Shown here: piece after piece, positions 34,461 to 44,782 of the stretch | How the letters are laid out: each line of letters opens with the position of its first letter | How positions within the stretch are numbered: the stretch's first letter is position 1 | Origin: Caenispirillum salinarum AK4 | Lineage (GTDB): Bacteria > Pseudomonadota > Alphaproteobacteria > Rhodospirillales > Rhodospirillaceae | DNA length: 54,041 nt | NCBI RefSeq assembly: GCF_000315795.1 | Contig: NZ_ANHY01000037.1 | Coordinates: 1 to 54,041 of the forward strand | Reading direction: 5' to 3' | Position numbers and translations under genes: made by a program | Notes under the pieces: model-generated | What the model was told of the DNA's origin: nothing | Databases searched by the model: none | The model's input: only the letters and a program-made list of their open reading frames with translations

Positions 34461-36002
34461 TCAGACGCGCGCCCGGGCAACGGCGGCCCGGACTTGATGA
34501 TGGCCGGAGGCGGTTGTCGCTGTGCGCCGTCGCCGTCGCGCAGGCCCGGCTCTTGGCTCAAGCCGCCCGTCTTCGGTTGCCCCATCATCAGACCTCCGCG
34601 GTGCGTGCGGCACCGTGCCTCCCGCGGAAGCCATCAAGTGCACGTTCCGCCATCGGGACCACAGGTGCCTCGGCTGGCTCCTTCCAGGACCGCCGAGGGC
34701 CTTGTCGCCCATGCAGACGAAACGCTCCTCGAACCCTTGGGCCCGGCGCGCGATGACGAGCGCGGCGGCATGATGCCGGCTCATCGCCCGGCCGGTGGCA
34801 TACTTGACCCCGCCGATCACGCTGGTGAAGGCAGGGTTGACGCGGGTGAGGTCGATGCCGTGCCGTCCGCAGCGGCTCGCAATCATCTCCCCGAACTTGC
34901 TGTAGGCGAAGGACGACAGGCGGCGGGCGTGCTTGCGGCCGTAGGTCTTCAGGGCCGCCTTCTTGCGCCCGAAATCGAGGTCTTCCACGGCGACGCCCGC
35001 CTCATACCGCAGCGCCAGGTCGCAGACCCACTTCACGGCATCCCCGATCATTGCCTGGGCTGTTCCGCCGTCCGTTCCGGCCACAGGGAACGGAACCGTC
35101 GCGCGCTCGACCGGATTGCCGTAGCGATCCGTCACCACGACGGCCAGATGTTCGACGTTGAGGTCCACCCCAACCGTTGCAATCCGGATGTCGGTGAGCT
35201 TGGGCACCTCGGGCTGTTCGATGGTGGCCCGGAGGTGCCACCGGCGCCTGTCATCGCGAAAGAACAGGAAGGTGATCCCAATGCCACGCTCCGCCGCGTT
35301 AGCCAGATCCTGCTGGCCGTAGCGGAACACCACGTTCTCGAAAACTACCCGGCCCCGCCTGTCCACGGGCGCACCGGCCGCCCGTGCGGTCTCGGCATCT
35401 GCGTCGGACAGGCGTAGGACCAGCCGCCCGTTGTATGGGTCGTATTGGGCCGTCTGGTTGCCCGCCGTCTCGTCCTTCGATCCCACCAGCAGGAAGCGGC
35501 CTTGGCGCTTGTCGCGCCACGCCTCGACAGCGCCTTGGCGCAGCAGATCGCGACCGCCGAAGCACAGCGCCGGCGGGCCCTCCAACGTCTTCTGGCAGGC
35601 CGCCATCGTATCCCGGCAGCGGCCGACGTGGCGCTTCTTCTGGTGGCACCGCATCTTTAACGACGCGCGCAGTGCCGGAGGCGCGCCGGCCATCTTGCGC
35701 TCCAGGCGCGCGATGTGGCCCTCCGTCTGCTCCATGCGGTCCCGAAGCCGATCAATCCTGTTGCGCATCATACCGCGCCAGGCGGTGACCGCTTGGTCGA
35801 GATCGAACTCGTTGGCAAGGGCCTGCCGCTTGGTCAGACCGAACCGTTGCTGCGCCTCCTTGCGGACCGCCAGCTTCGGCCGGCCCTTGATATGCAACTC
35901 CCGGAACTGCCAGTGGCGGGCTCGGGCCATACGGGCCGCGAACGGCGCCAGTACCGCCTCCGCTTGCTCGCTGCGGATGATCGTGCCGAAGGTCCGCATC
36001 AT
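34461..36002 (-). CDS. TnpB-related RuvC-fold protein of an IS607-like element
   Basis: The 513-residue protein belongs to the TnpB-related accessory proteins of IS200/IS605 and IS607 elements. RuvC-I is ATVGVDLNVEHLAVVV (Asp280) and RuvC-II is AGVAVEDLDF (Glu340). The third region reads SVIGGVKYATGRAMSRHHAA (about 394-413), where canonical TnpB has a CxxC zinc ribbon and a catalytic D-x-N-A-A. No zinc-ribbon cysteine pairs and no obvious third aspartate are seen. Residues 80-135 form a basic coiled-coil-like segment. The last 70 residues are Arg/Pro-rich and may be read-through. Its ATG overlaps the stop of a truncated serine recombinase. It could be an RNA-guided nuclease variant or an inactive derivative. 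Confidence 0.8.
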   Translation of the reverse strand: MMRTFGTIIRSEQAEAVLAPFAARMARARHWQFRELHIKGRPKLAVRKEAQQRFGLTKRQALANEFDLDQAVTAWRGMMRNRIDRLRDRMEQTEGHIARLERKMAGAPPALRASLKMRCHQKKRHVGRCRDTMAACQKTLEGPPALCFGGRDLLRQGAVEAWRDKRQGRFLLVGSKDETAGNQTAQYDPYNGRLVLRLSDADAETARAAGAPVDRRGRVVFENVVFRYGQQDLANAAERGIGITFLFFRDDRRRWHLRATIEQPEVPKLTDIRIATVGVDLNVEHLAVVVTDRYGNPVERATVPFPVAGTDGGTAQAMIGDAVKWVCDLALRYEAGVAVEDLDFGRKKAALKTYGRKHARRLSSFAYSKFGEMIASRCGRHGIDLTRVNPAFTSVIGGVKYATGRAMSRHHAAALVIARRAQGFEERFVCMGDKALGGPGRSQPRHLWSRWRNVHLMASAGGTVPHAPRRSDDGATEDGRLEPRAGPARRRRRTATTASGHHQVRAAVARARV

Positions 36003-36241
36003 GGCTTCAGCGCTTCCGCCGCTTTCGTCGCCCTACGACGGACCGAGCGCTTCCCGTAGAGCCGTGCCGTAAAGCTCGCCGTCAGATCGATCATGTCGTC
36101 TACCAGATCCTCGTCGGCCTCCCGGTCCTCGACGACGAGGATCCGGCGCCCTTGCGCTTCAAGGGCAGCCTCCAGATGGCGCCCAGATTTTCGAGATGCC
36201 GCGCCTCTCCTCCCAAGCGTTAAGGATATCCCAACGTTACA
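35999..36241 (-). pseudogene. IS607-family serine recombinase TnpA, C-terminal remnant
   Basis: The minus-strand frame ending at TGA 36001-35999 encodes HLEAALEAQGRRILVVED, then DLVDDMIDLTASFTARLYGK and RSVRRRATKAAEAL. This is the characteristic C-terminal end of IS607 TnpA resolvases (the segment before and after D-D-L-V-x-D-M-I). The match starts near 36187, and an in-frame TGA stands at 36244. The DNA-binding and catalytic N-terminal two thirds are absent. The element cannot supply its own recombinase. Confidence 0.75.
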
Positions 36242-36311
36242 TCATGATGTTCGAGACTGAGCCGTAGGCTGCAGTTGTCAACCCCTTTTGGCTGTTGCAC
36301 CGCCGAAAGAC

Positions 36312-36343
36312 CGACGGCGGCCGAAGCACTCCGGCCGCCGTCG
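36312..36343 (-). terminator. Hairpin after mrcA
   Basis: CGACGGCGGCCG and CGGCCGCCGTCG form a perfect 12-pair stem with an eight-base loop, 18 bases past the mrcA stop. On the minus strand it is followed by GTCTTTC, a weak U-tract. Confidence 0.65.
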
Positions 36344-36360
36344 CCGTTGGTGATGGTGCG

Positions 36361-39153
<2,793 letters not shown>

Positions 39154-39288
39154 CCTGCCGGCAATCCGTGGTCGCCCGCGCGGTCAAGGCGGCGCGGGCC
39201 GTCGTGCCTCTTCATATCCTGATCGGCCCTGTTTGGCACGACAGAAGGGCATAAATGTGGCCGAGCGAACGGCGTAGGTGCGATGACG
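39154..39288. other. mrcA upstream region
   Basis: This 135-base spacer lies between the amidase stop and the mrcA start. No hairpin followed by a T-run and no convincing -35/-10 pair is seen, so amidase and mrcA may be co-transcribed. Confidence 0.3.
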
Positions 39289-40554
39289 CTACGGCCTGTA
39301 CGCCTTCTGGGTTCGGCTGAAGTGGCCGTCCAGAGCGCGCTGCAACGCGCCGCCCAACTTGGCGCGATATGACGCCTGACGCAACAGGCGCTCCTCGTCA
39401 CGGTTGGACAGGTAGCCCATTTCAATCAGAACCGACGGCACGTCGGGCGCCTTGAGCACCGCGAAGCCGGCGAAGCGGTGGGTGCGGCGCAGCAGCTTGA
39501 CGTCGCGCTTCAACTCTTCGATCACCGCCTCGGCGATGCGCGAGGACAGGTTCATGGTCTCGCGCTGGGCCAGGTCGATGAGGATGTTGGTGACCTCGGC
39601 GCTTTCGTGGCTGAGGTCGATGCCGGCGATGATGTCGGCCTTGTTTTCCTTCTCGGCCAGCGCCGCCGCCTCGGAGTCCGAGGCGTTCTCCGACAGCGTG
39701 TAGACCGACAGGCCGCGCACGTCGGGGCTCTTGATGCTGTCGGCATGCAGGCTGATGAACAGGTCGGCGTTGTGGCGCCGGGCCACCTCGAACCGGCCGC
39801 GCAGCGGCAGGAAAATGTCGCGGTCGCGGGTCAGCACGACCTTGTACTTGCCCGAGCGGTTGAGGATGTCGCGGAATTCGCGCGCAGCCGCCAGCGTGAT
39901 GTTCTTTTCATAGACGCCCGAAGCGCCGATGGCGCCGGGGTCGACGCCGCCGTGACCGGGATCGAGCACGATCACCTTCTGGCGGTTGGGGTCCTGGCGG
40001 GGGTCCACCGGCGTCGGACGGATGGCCACCTGCTGCACCGGACGGTCCGGCGTCAGCTCGGGCTTCAGCGCGCCGATGCGGTTGCGCGGGCCGGCGGCGG
40101 CGACGAAGGTGGCGTGGCTGGCTTCCTTCAGGTCCACCACGAACCGCCAGCCCGTCTGGCCGTTGGGCGGCAGCAGGAAGGCCTGCTTGACGGTGGCGGG
40201 ACGCACCAGGTCGAGCACGATGCGCGACTGGCCCGGCTGGAACAGGCCCCAGCGCAGGGCGTCGACCACGCCCCGGCCCGTGGGTATGTGTTCCTCGCCG
40301 AAAGTCCATTCCACCTCGGGCAGGTCGACCACCACGCGGTAGGGTTCGGGCAGGGTGAACAGGGAGAAGTCCACCTCGCTGGACAGGTCGACGACGAAGC
40401 GGGTGAAGTCCTGGTGGTCGCCGAGACGCACGCCCGAGGCGCGCACCAGCGCCCAGGCCTGGCTGGGACCAAGCACGGCGGTCAGCGCCGCGGCGGCAGC
40501 ACCACCCAGCACCACGCTACGTCGGGTCGGTTTCGGAAGCGCCTTCCCGGCCAT
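39289..40554 (-). CDS. N-acetylmuramoyl-L-alanine amidase (AmiC-like, AMIN plus Amidase_3)
   Basis: This zinc amidase cleaves stem peptides from murein, usually at division. The 421-residue protein begins with a twin-arginine-like signal (KPTRRSVVLGG, then an Ala-rich core ending QAWA). An AMIN domain of about 120 residues follows. The Amidase_3 catalytic domain has ligands in DPGHGGVDPGAIG, YEKNITL, SLHADS and the catalytic Glu in LIEMGYLSN. ATG 40554 is chosen, because GAGGGGGAAG lies directly upstream; longer frames add Arg-rich sequence. The protein is exported to the periplasm. Confidence 0.92.
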   Translation of the reverse strand: MAGKALPKPTRRSVVLGGAAAAALTAVLGPSQAWALVRASGVRLGDHQDFTRFVVDLSSEVDFSLFTLPEPYRVVVDLPEVEWTFGEEHIPTGRGVVDALRWGLFQPGQSRIVLDLVRPATVKQAFLLPPNGQTGWRFVVDLKEASHATFVAAAGPRNRIGALKPELTPDRPVQQVAIRPTPVDPRQDPNRQKVIVLDPGHGGVDPGAIGASGVYEKNITLAAAREFRDILNRSGKYKVVLTRDRDIFLPLRGRFEVARRHNADLFISLHADSIKSPDVRGLSVYTLSENASDSEAAALAEKENKADIIAGIDLSHESAEVTNILIDLAQRETMNLSSRIAEAVIEELKRDVKLLRRTHRFAGFAVLKAPDVPSVLIEMGYLSNRDEERLLRQASYRAKLGGALQRALDGHFSRTQKAYRP

Positions 40555-41224
40555 CTTCCCCCTCACGGCCGTCATTCGGACACCCGCGCGGCCGACTGGC
40601 GGCCGCGCCCTCGCATCGGTGTGGCCGGCTCGGCCACTCTCTCGCTCTCTCAGGATCAACGGCGGTGCCGCTGCCCGTGTTTGTAGAAACCGCCATCCCG
40701 TGGGATTAACAACCGGTTAAGCGGCTTTCGTTGAACCATCGCATGATCTCTGATCTGGAGTCGCGACGCAAGCAAAACCCGACTCGGGCGACGGTATCGG
40801 TTCGGCCGTCATAATAATGTGTGTGCGCGGGCAACAAACCGTTGTACGGCTGCCCGCCCCTCGCTATGTTGGTTTTGCGAATTTCCGCTGTCGGCGGAGA
40901 TGATCCTGACCCGCCGTCCCAGCACTTGCGTGACGGCGGCCGGAAGGCTGGAAGACAGTCCAGCAGCCGCCGACGGCCTGTTCGAATTTTGGTCCGAGGC
41001 CGGTTTGCAGTTCCACGGCATTTTGACAGCGAAGCAACGTCCGACCGCGTCCGCAGCGCCCCTTTCGGCGCCGCGCGCGACGGACGCGCATCAGCGCGCG
41101 TTCCCGGAGGCTTCCGCCTCGCCTGTCCATGCCGCATCACCCGCACGCCGCCTCGTCGGATTGATCCCCCATCCCGCCGAGCGCCGCGCGCGCCGCGGGG
41201 TGGCGATGCGGAGTCACAGGTTTA
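40555..41224. other. Long divergent region between amidase and rne, including the rne leader
   Basis: This 670-base spacer carries no recognisable gene. It contains the candidate rne promoter at 40842-40870, leaving an untranslated leader of about 350 bases with small hairpins such as TCCGC-TGTCG-GCGGA near 40886. A long leader is known to mediate RNase E autoregulation in enterobacteria. Whether it does so here is inference. Confidence 0.5.
40842..40870 (+). promoter_or_regulatory. Candidate rne promoter
   Basis: TTGTAC (40842-40847), a 17-base spacer and TATGTT (40865-40870) predict initiation near 40877. Confidence 0.5.
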
Positions 41225-43945
41225 ATGGTCAAGCGTATGCTCATCGACGCCACGCACTCGGAAGAGACGCGGGTGGTGGTCGTCAACGGAACCCGTCTTG
41301 AATCCTTCGACGTCGAAACCAGCACGAAGAAGCAGATCAAGGGCAACATCTACCTCGCCAAGGTGATCCGCGTGGAGCCGTCGCTCCAGGCGGCCTTCGT
41401 GGACTACGGCGGCAATCGCCACGGGTTTCTGGCGTTCAGTGAAATTCATCCCGACTACTACCAGATCCCGGTCGCCGACCGGCAGGCGCTGATCGAGGAA
41501 CAGAAGGCCGAGGCCGCCCGCGAGGCCGCCGAGGACGACGACGGCGACAACGGCGACGACGTCGAGGATCTGGGCGGCGACGAGGGCGAGGAAGAGCGCG
41601 CGCCCCGCGCCCGTTCCAGGCCCGCGCGCAACTACAAGATCCAGGAAGTCATCAAGCGCAAGCAGATCATGCTTGTGCAGGTGGTCAAGGAAGAGCGCGG
41701 CAACAAGGGCGCGGCGCTGACCACCTACATCAGCCTGGCGGGCCGCTACTGCGTGCTGATGCCCAACACCGCCCGCGGCGGCGGCGTCTCCCGCAAGATC
41801 ACCAACGCCACCGACCGGCGCCGCCTGAAGACCATCATGTCGGACCTGGACGTGCCGGCCGGCATGGCCGTCATCCTGCGAACCGCGGGGTCGGAGCGCT
41901 CGAAGGCGGAAATCCGCCGCGACTACGACTACCTGATCCGCACGTGGAACCAGATCCGCGAAACGACCATGGAGTCCCGCGCGCCGGCGCTGATCCACGA
42001 GGAAGCGAACCTCATCAAGCGCAGCATCCGCGACGTCTACTCCGCCGACCTGGAAGAGGTGCTGGTGGAGGGCGAGGAAGGCTATCGCCTCGCCAAGGAC
42101 TTCATGAAGATGCTGACCCCCAGCCACGCGAAGAAGGTCCAGCGCTACCGCGACCCCATCATGCCGCTGTTCCACCGCTATCAGGTGGACAGCCAGCTTG
42201 ATGCCATGCACAGCCCCGTCGTGCAGCTGCGCTCGGGCGGCTACGTCGTCATCAATCAGACGGAAGCCCTGGTCGCCATCGACGTCAACTCCGGCCGCGC
42301 CACCAAGGAGCGCCACATCGAGGAGACGGCGGTCAAGACCAACCTGGAGGCCGCCGACGAGATCGCCCGCCAGCTGCGCCTGCGCGACCTGGCCGGCCTG
42401 ATCGTCATCGACTTCATCGACATGGAGGAAAACCGCAACAACGCGGCCGTCGAGAAGCGCCTCAAGGAAGCCCTGAAGACCGACCGCGCCCGCATCCAGG
42501 TGGGCCGCATCTCCGCCTTCGGCCTGCTGGAACTGTCGCGCCAGCGCCTGCGCCCGTCGCTGATGGAAACCAGTTTCCACAGCTGCCCGCACTGCGGCGG
42601 CACGGGCATGATCCGCTCCACCGAGTCCACGGCGGTGCACATCCTGCGCATCATCGAGGAAGAGGGCGTGCGCCAGCGGTCGTCCGAGGTGACCGTGACC
42701 GTGCATCCGTCGGTGGCGCTCTACATCCTCAACTACAAGCGCGAGGCCCTGGGCGACATCCAGGCGCGCTACGGCATCCATGTCTACATCCAGGGTGACG
42801 AGAGCCTCATCCCGCCCGACCACCGCATGGAACGGGTCAAGGGCGACCGCCGCGAAGAGGTTCGCATCGCCGCCGAGGCCGCCGCCGCGCCCGACGAGGA
42901 CGAGGCCGAGGAGACTCCCCCCGCCGCCGCCGCACCGGCCGAGGCCGCCAGGCCTGCACGCGCCGAGGCCGAGGCCGAGGAGGATGAGGACGAGAAGGGC
43001 AACGGCAAGAAGCGCCGCCGCCGCCGCCGTCGCAAGAAGCGTAACGGCGACGCCGTGGAGGCGCAGGAGGGCCAGGGCGAGTCCGCGGGCGACGCCGCCG
43101 GCGCCACCGAGGCCGCCGACCGCGACGATGAGGCGCGGGAGGAGCGCGAGCAACGCGAGGCCGAAGCCGCCGAGGCCTCGGACGAAAGCCGGGACGAGCG
43201 CGGCGACGAGGACGAGGGCGAGGACGGGGACGGCAAGCGCCGCCGCCGCCGGTCCCGCCGGGGCGGCCGCCGCCGCCGCAAGTCCGCGACCGGCGAGGAT
43301 CAGGACCAGGACCAGGACCAGGATCAGGAGCACGAGCAGCGCGAGGGCGCCCGGCCGGCTCCTGTCGCCGCCGAGATCGCCGAGGATCACCCGCACCCCT
43401 CCGAGGTCGAGGTCGAGGTTGCCGTCAGTGACGAGGACGAGGGCGGCCATCTGACGCCCGACGTGGACGAGGAACCCGCACCCGCCGCCGGCCGCAAGCC
43501 GCGCCGCCGCCGCACCCGCAAGCCGGAAACCGCCGAGGCGACGGAAGGCGCCGAGGAGGAAGCTGCACGCGCCGAGGCCCGCGAGGCCATGGCCGAAGCC
43601 GCCGAGGCGGACGCGGACTCCGACAGCGCCGGCCGGACGGTCCATGTGCATGTGACGTCGGAACCCGTCAAGCCGCGCACCGGCTGGTGGGACGCGATGC
43701 CGCAGCCGGCCCAGCCGGCGGAAACGACCGCCACGGTGACCGCCGAGCCGGAACCGCGCCCCGAGCCGGAACCCGAGGCACCGTCCGAGCCGGTGGCCGA
43801 GACGACCGCTCCTGCGCCGGAGCCGGCCGAGGAAGAGGCCGCCGAGGAGGAAGCCCCCGCCCCGGCGACGGCCGCCGCCTCGACGCCGGAGCCCGAGGAC
43901 CTGCCGGTCAAGCCGCGCCGCGGCTGGTGGGAAATCGGCGGCTGA
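41225..43945 (+). CDS. rne: Ribonuclease E
   Basis: RNase E is the main endonuclease and scaffold of the RNA degradosome. The 906-residue protein has an S1 domain split by an acidic insert (about 98-135). The DNase-I-like catalytic core has Asp353 (AIDVNSG) and Asp396 (VIDFIDM), and the zinc-link SCPHCGG (Cys454/457) holds the tetramer. From about residue 550 it is a disordered scaffold of acidic and Arg-rich blocks. The tail has two copies of V-K-P-R-x-G-W-W, at 815-822 and 895-902. The last-residue GWW motif binds PNPase in Caulobacter. ATG 41225 matches the family start (MVKRMLIDA). A terminator follows. Confidence 0.96.
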   Translation: MVKRMLIDATHSEETRVVVVNGTRLESFDVETSTKKQIKGNIYLAKVIRVEPSLQAAFVDYGGNRHGFLAFSEIHPDYYQIPVADRQALIEEQKAEAAREAAEDDDGDNGDDVEDLGGDEGEEERAPRARSRPARNYKIQEVIKRKQIMLVQVVKEERGNKGAALTTYISLAGRYCVLMPNTARGGGVSRKITNATDRRRLKTIMSDLDVPAGMAVILRTAGSERSKAEIRRDYDYLIRTWNQIRETTMESRAPALIHEEANLIKRSIRDVYSADLEEVLVEGEEGYRLAKDFMKMLTPSHAKKVQRYRDPIMPLFHRYQVDSQLDAMHSPVVQLRSGGYVVINQTEALVAIDVNSGRATKERHIEETAVKTNLEAADEIARQLRLRDLAGLIVIDFIDMEENRNNAAVEKRLKEALKTDRARIQVGRISAFGLLELSRQRLRPSLMETSFHSCPHCGGTGMIRSTESTAVHILRIIEEEGVRQRSSEVTVTVHPSVALYILNYKREALGDIQARYGIHVYIQGDESLIPPDHRMERVKGDRREEVRIAAEAAAAPDEDEAEETPPAAAAPAEAARPARAEAEAEEDEDEKGNGKKRRRRRRRKKRNGDAVEAQEGQGESAGDAAGATEAADRDDEAREEREQREAEAAEASDESRDERGDEDEGEDGDGKRRRRRSRRGGRRRRKSATGEDQDQDQDQDQEHEQREGARPAPVAAEIAEDHPHPSEVEVEVAVSDEDEGGHLTPDVDEEPAPAAGRKPRRRRTRKPETAEATEGAEEEAARAEAREAMAEAAEADADSDSAGRTVHVHVTSEPVKPRTGWWDAMPQPAQPAETTATVTAEPEPRPEPEPEAPSEPVAETTAPAPEPAEEEAAEEEAPAPATAAASTPEPEDLPVKPRRGWWEIGG

Positions 43946-43971
43946 GGCCGGCTGAAAACACGAAAAGGCGA

Positions 43972-43997
43972 GGGACGCCCGCAGCCGCGGGCGTCCC
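43972..43997 (+). terminator. Terminator after rne
   Basis: GGGACGCCCGC and GCGGGCGTCCC form a perfect 11-pair stem with a four-base loop, followed by TTTCTCATT. Confidence 0.8.
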
Positions 43998-44040
43998 TTT
44001 CTCATTCGTGCGTTCCGGCAGCGTCTCCGCGCCCCGCGAA

Positions 44041-44088
44041 GGACGCGCCCCGGGTGCTGCGAGGGCTGGTCGCCCCCGGGGCGCGTCC
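44041..44088. repeat. Long-arm inverted repeat between rne and the SnoaL-like gene
   Basis: GGACGCGCCCCGGG and CCCGGGGCGCGTCC are perfect 14-base arms separated by 20 bases. The repeat lies 13 bases past the stop of the minus-strand gene. There is no U-tract on either side, so it may be an mRNA-stabilising hairpin rather than a terminator. Confidence 0.6.
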
Positions 44089-44101
44089 GCCGACGGCCCT
44101 T

Positions 44102-44563
44102 CTAGCCGCCGGTATTCCAGACGTGGGACTGTGACAGCCATTCCCCCGTCTGCGGGTCCCGTTCGTAGACGTTCATCATGATCCCGCCGAACGCCGGACG
44201 CTCGCCGTCCTGTTCGCCGCCGAGCGCCGACCACTCGGCAACCTGATGGAGCCCCGGGCCCTTGCTGCCCACGACCACTGGCGTCAGCTCGTGGTTGCCG
44301 GCACCGGAATCGATGAAGGCCTGGAACAGGTCGCGGATGGCGTCGCGCCCCTGAACCACCTGCCCGTTGCCGGGCGACACGACGGCATCGGGCGCATACA
44401 GCGCCGCCAGCCCCTCGGCGTCGCCGCTGTTGAAGGCCCGGTTCCACTTCTCGTTGATCTGCGCGACGGTCTCCTCCGGAGGCCCCATGCCTTCCGCGGA
44501 GGCGGCTGAAGGCAGAGCAACGGCCAGCGCGAGCGCCAGCAGGGGAAGCCTGATCCTGGACAT
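44102..44563 (-). CDS. Secreted SnoaL/DUF4440-like protein
   Basis: The 153-residue protein has a signal peptide (LLALALAVALPSAASA, cleavage near residue 24). A ketosteroid-isomerase-fold domain of the DUF4440 type follows (INEKWNRAFNSGDAEGLAAL, YAPDAVVSPGNG, GRDAIRDLFQAFI, and a C-terminal Trp-rich strand). These cone-shaped domains have varied small-molecule roles, and the ligand is unknown here. ATG 44563 has GGGAGA upstream. It is divergent from the LuxR-type gene. Confidence 0.8.
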   Translation of the reverse strand: MSRIRLPLLALALAVALPSAASAEGMGPPEETVAQINEKWNRAFNSGDAEGLAALYAPDAVVSPGNGQVVQGRDAIRDLFQAFIDSGAGNHELTPVVVGSKGPGLHQVAEWSALGGEQDGERPAFGGIMMNVYERDPQTGEWLSQSHVWNTGG

Positions 44564-44782
44564 GGCTGCGGTCTCCCGTTTCACCTGTTGCGTGGTTGCA
44601 TGCCCCGAAAAGCCTGACGCAACCCCGGGGCCGGCAAAACCCCCATCCGGGGGTTGACGTGCCCGGCGTGCTACCACGGCTTCCCACGTCGCCTGCCCAT
44701 GTGACGGATTGGTTACATCTCGCCGCCCTGTGGCATCCTTATCCTGGGCGTGATCGAACGGACCGGCGGCCAGGAGGAGCGG

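Larger units (their letters stand above)
34375..36260 (-). mobile_element. IS607-like element remnant between mrcA and prfB
   Basis: A 3' fragment of an IS607-type serine recombinase gene and a complete TnpB-related gene lie in the usual order with an ATGA overlap. They sit between mrcA (with its own terminator at 36312) and the prfB leader, a pair that is normally adjacent. The exact ends are not visible. IS607 elements lack inverted repeats and make no long target duplication, so limits are approximate. Confidence 0.65.

Noticed and set aside
40706-41301. Small open frames on both strands in the amidase-rne gap
   Set aside because: No ribosome-binding sites of note, no family resemblance and biased composition; better explained as promoter and leader DNA.
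41222-44005. Minus-strand open frame of 927 codons over rne
   Set aside because: It is an antisense shadow of the highly GC-biased RNase E gene; no start signal or family features.
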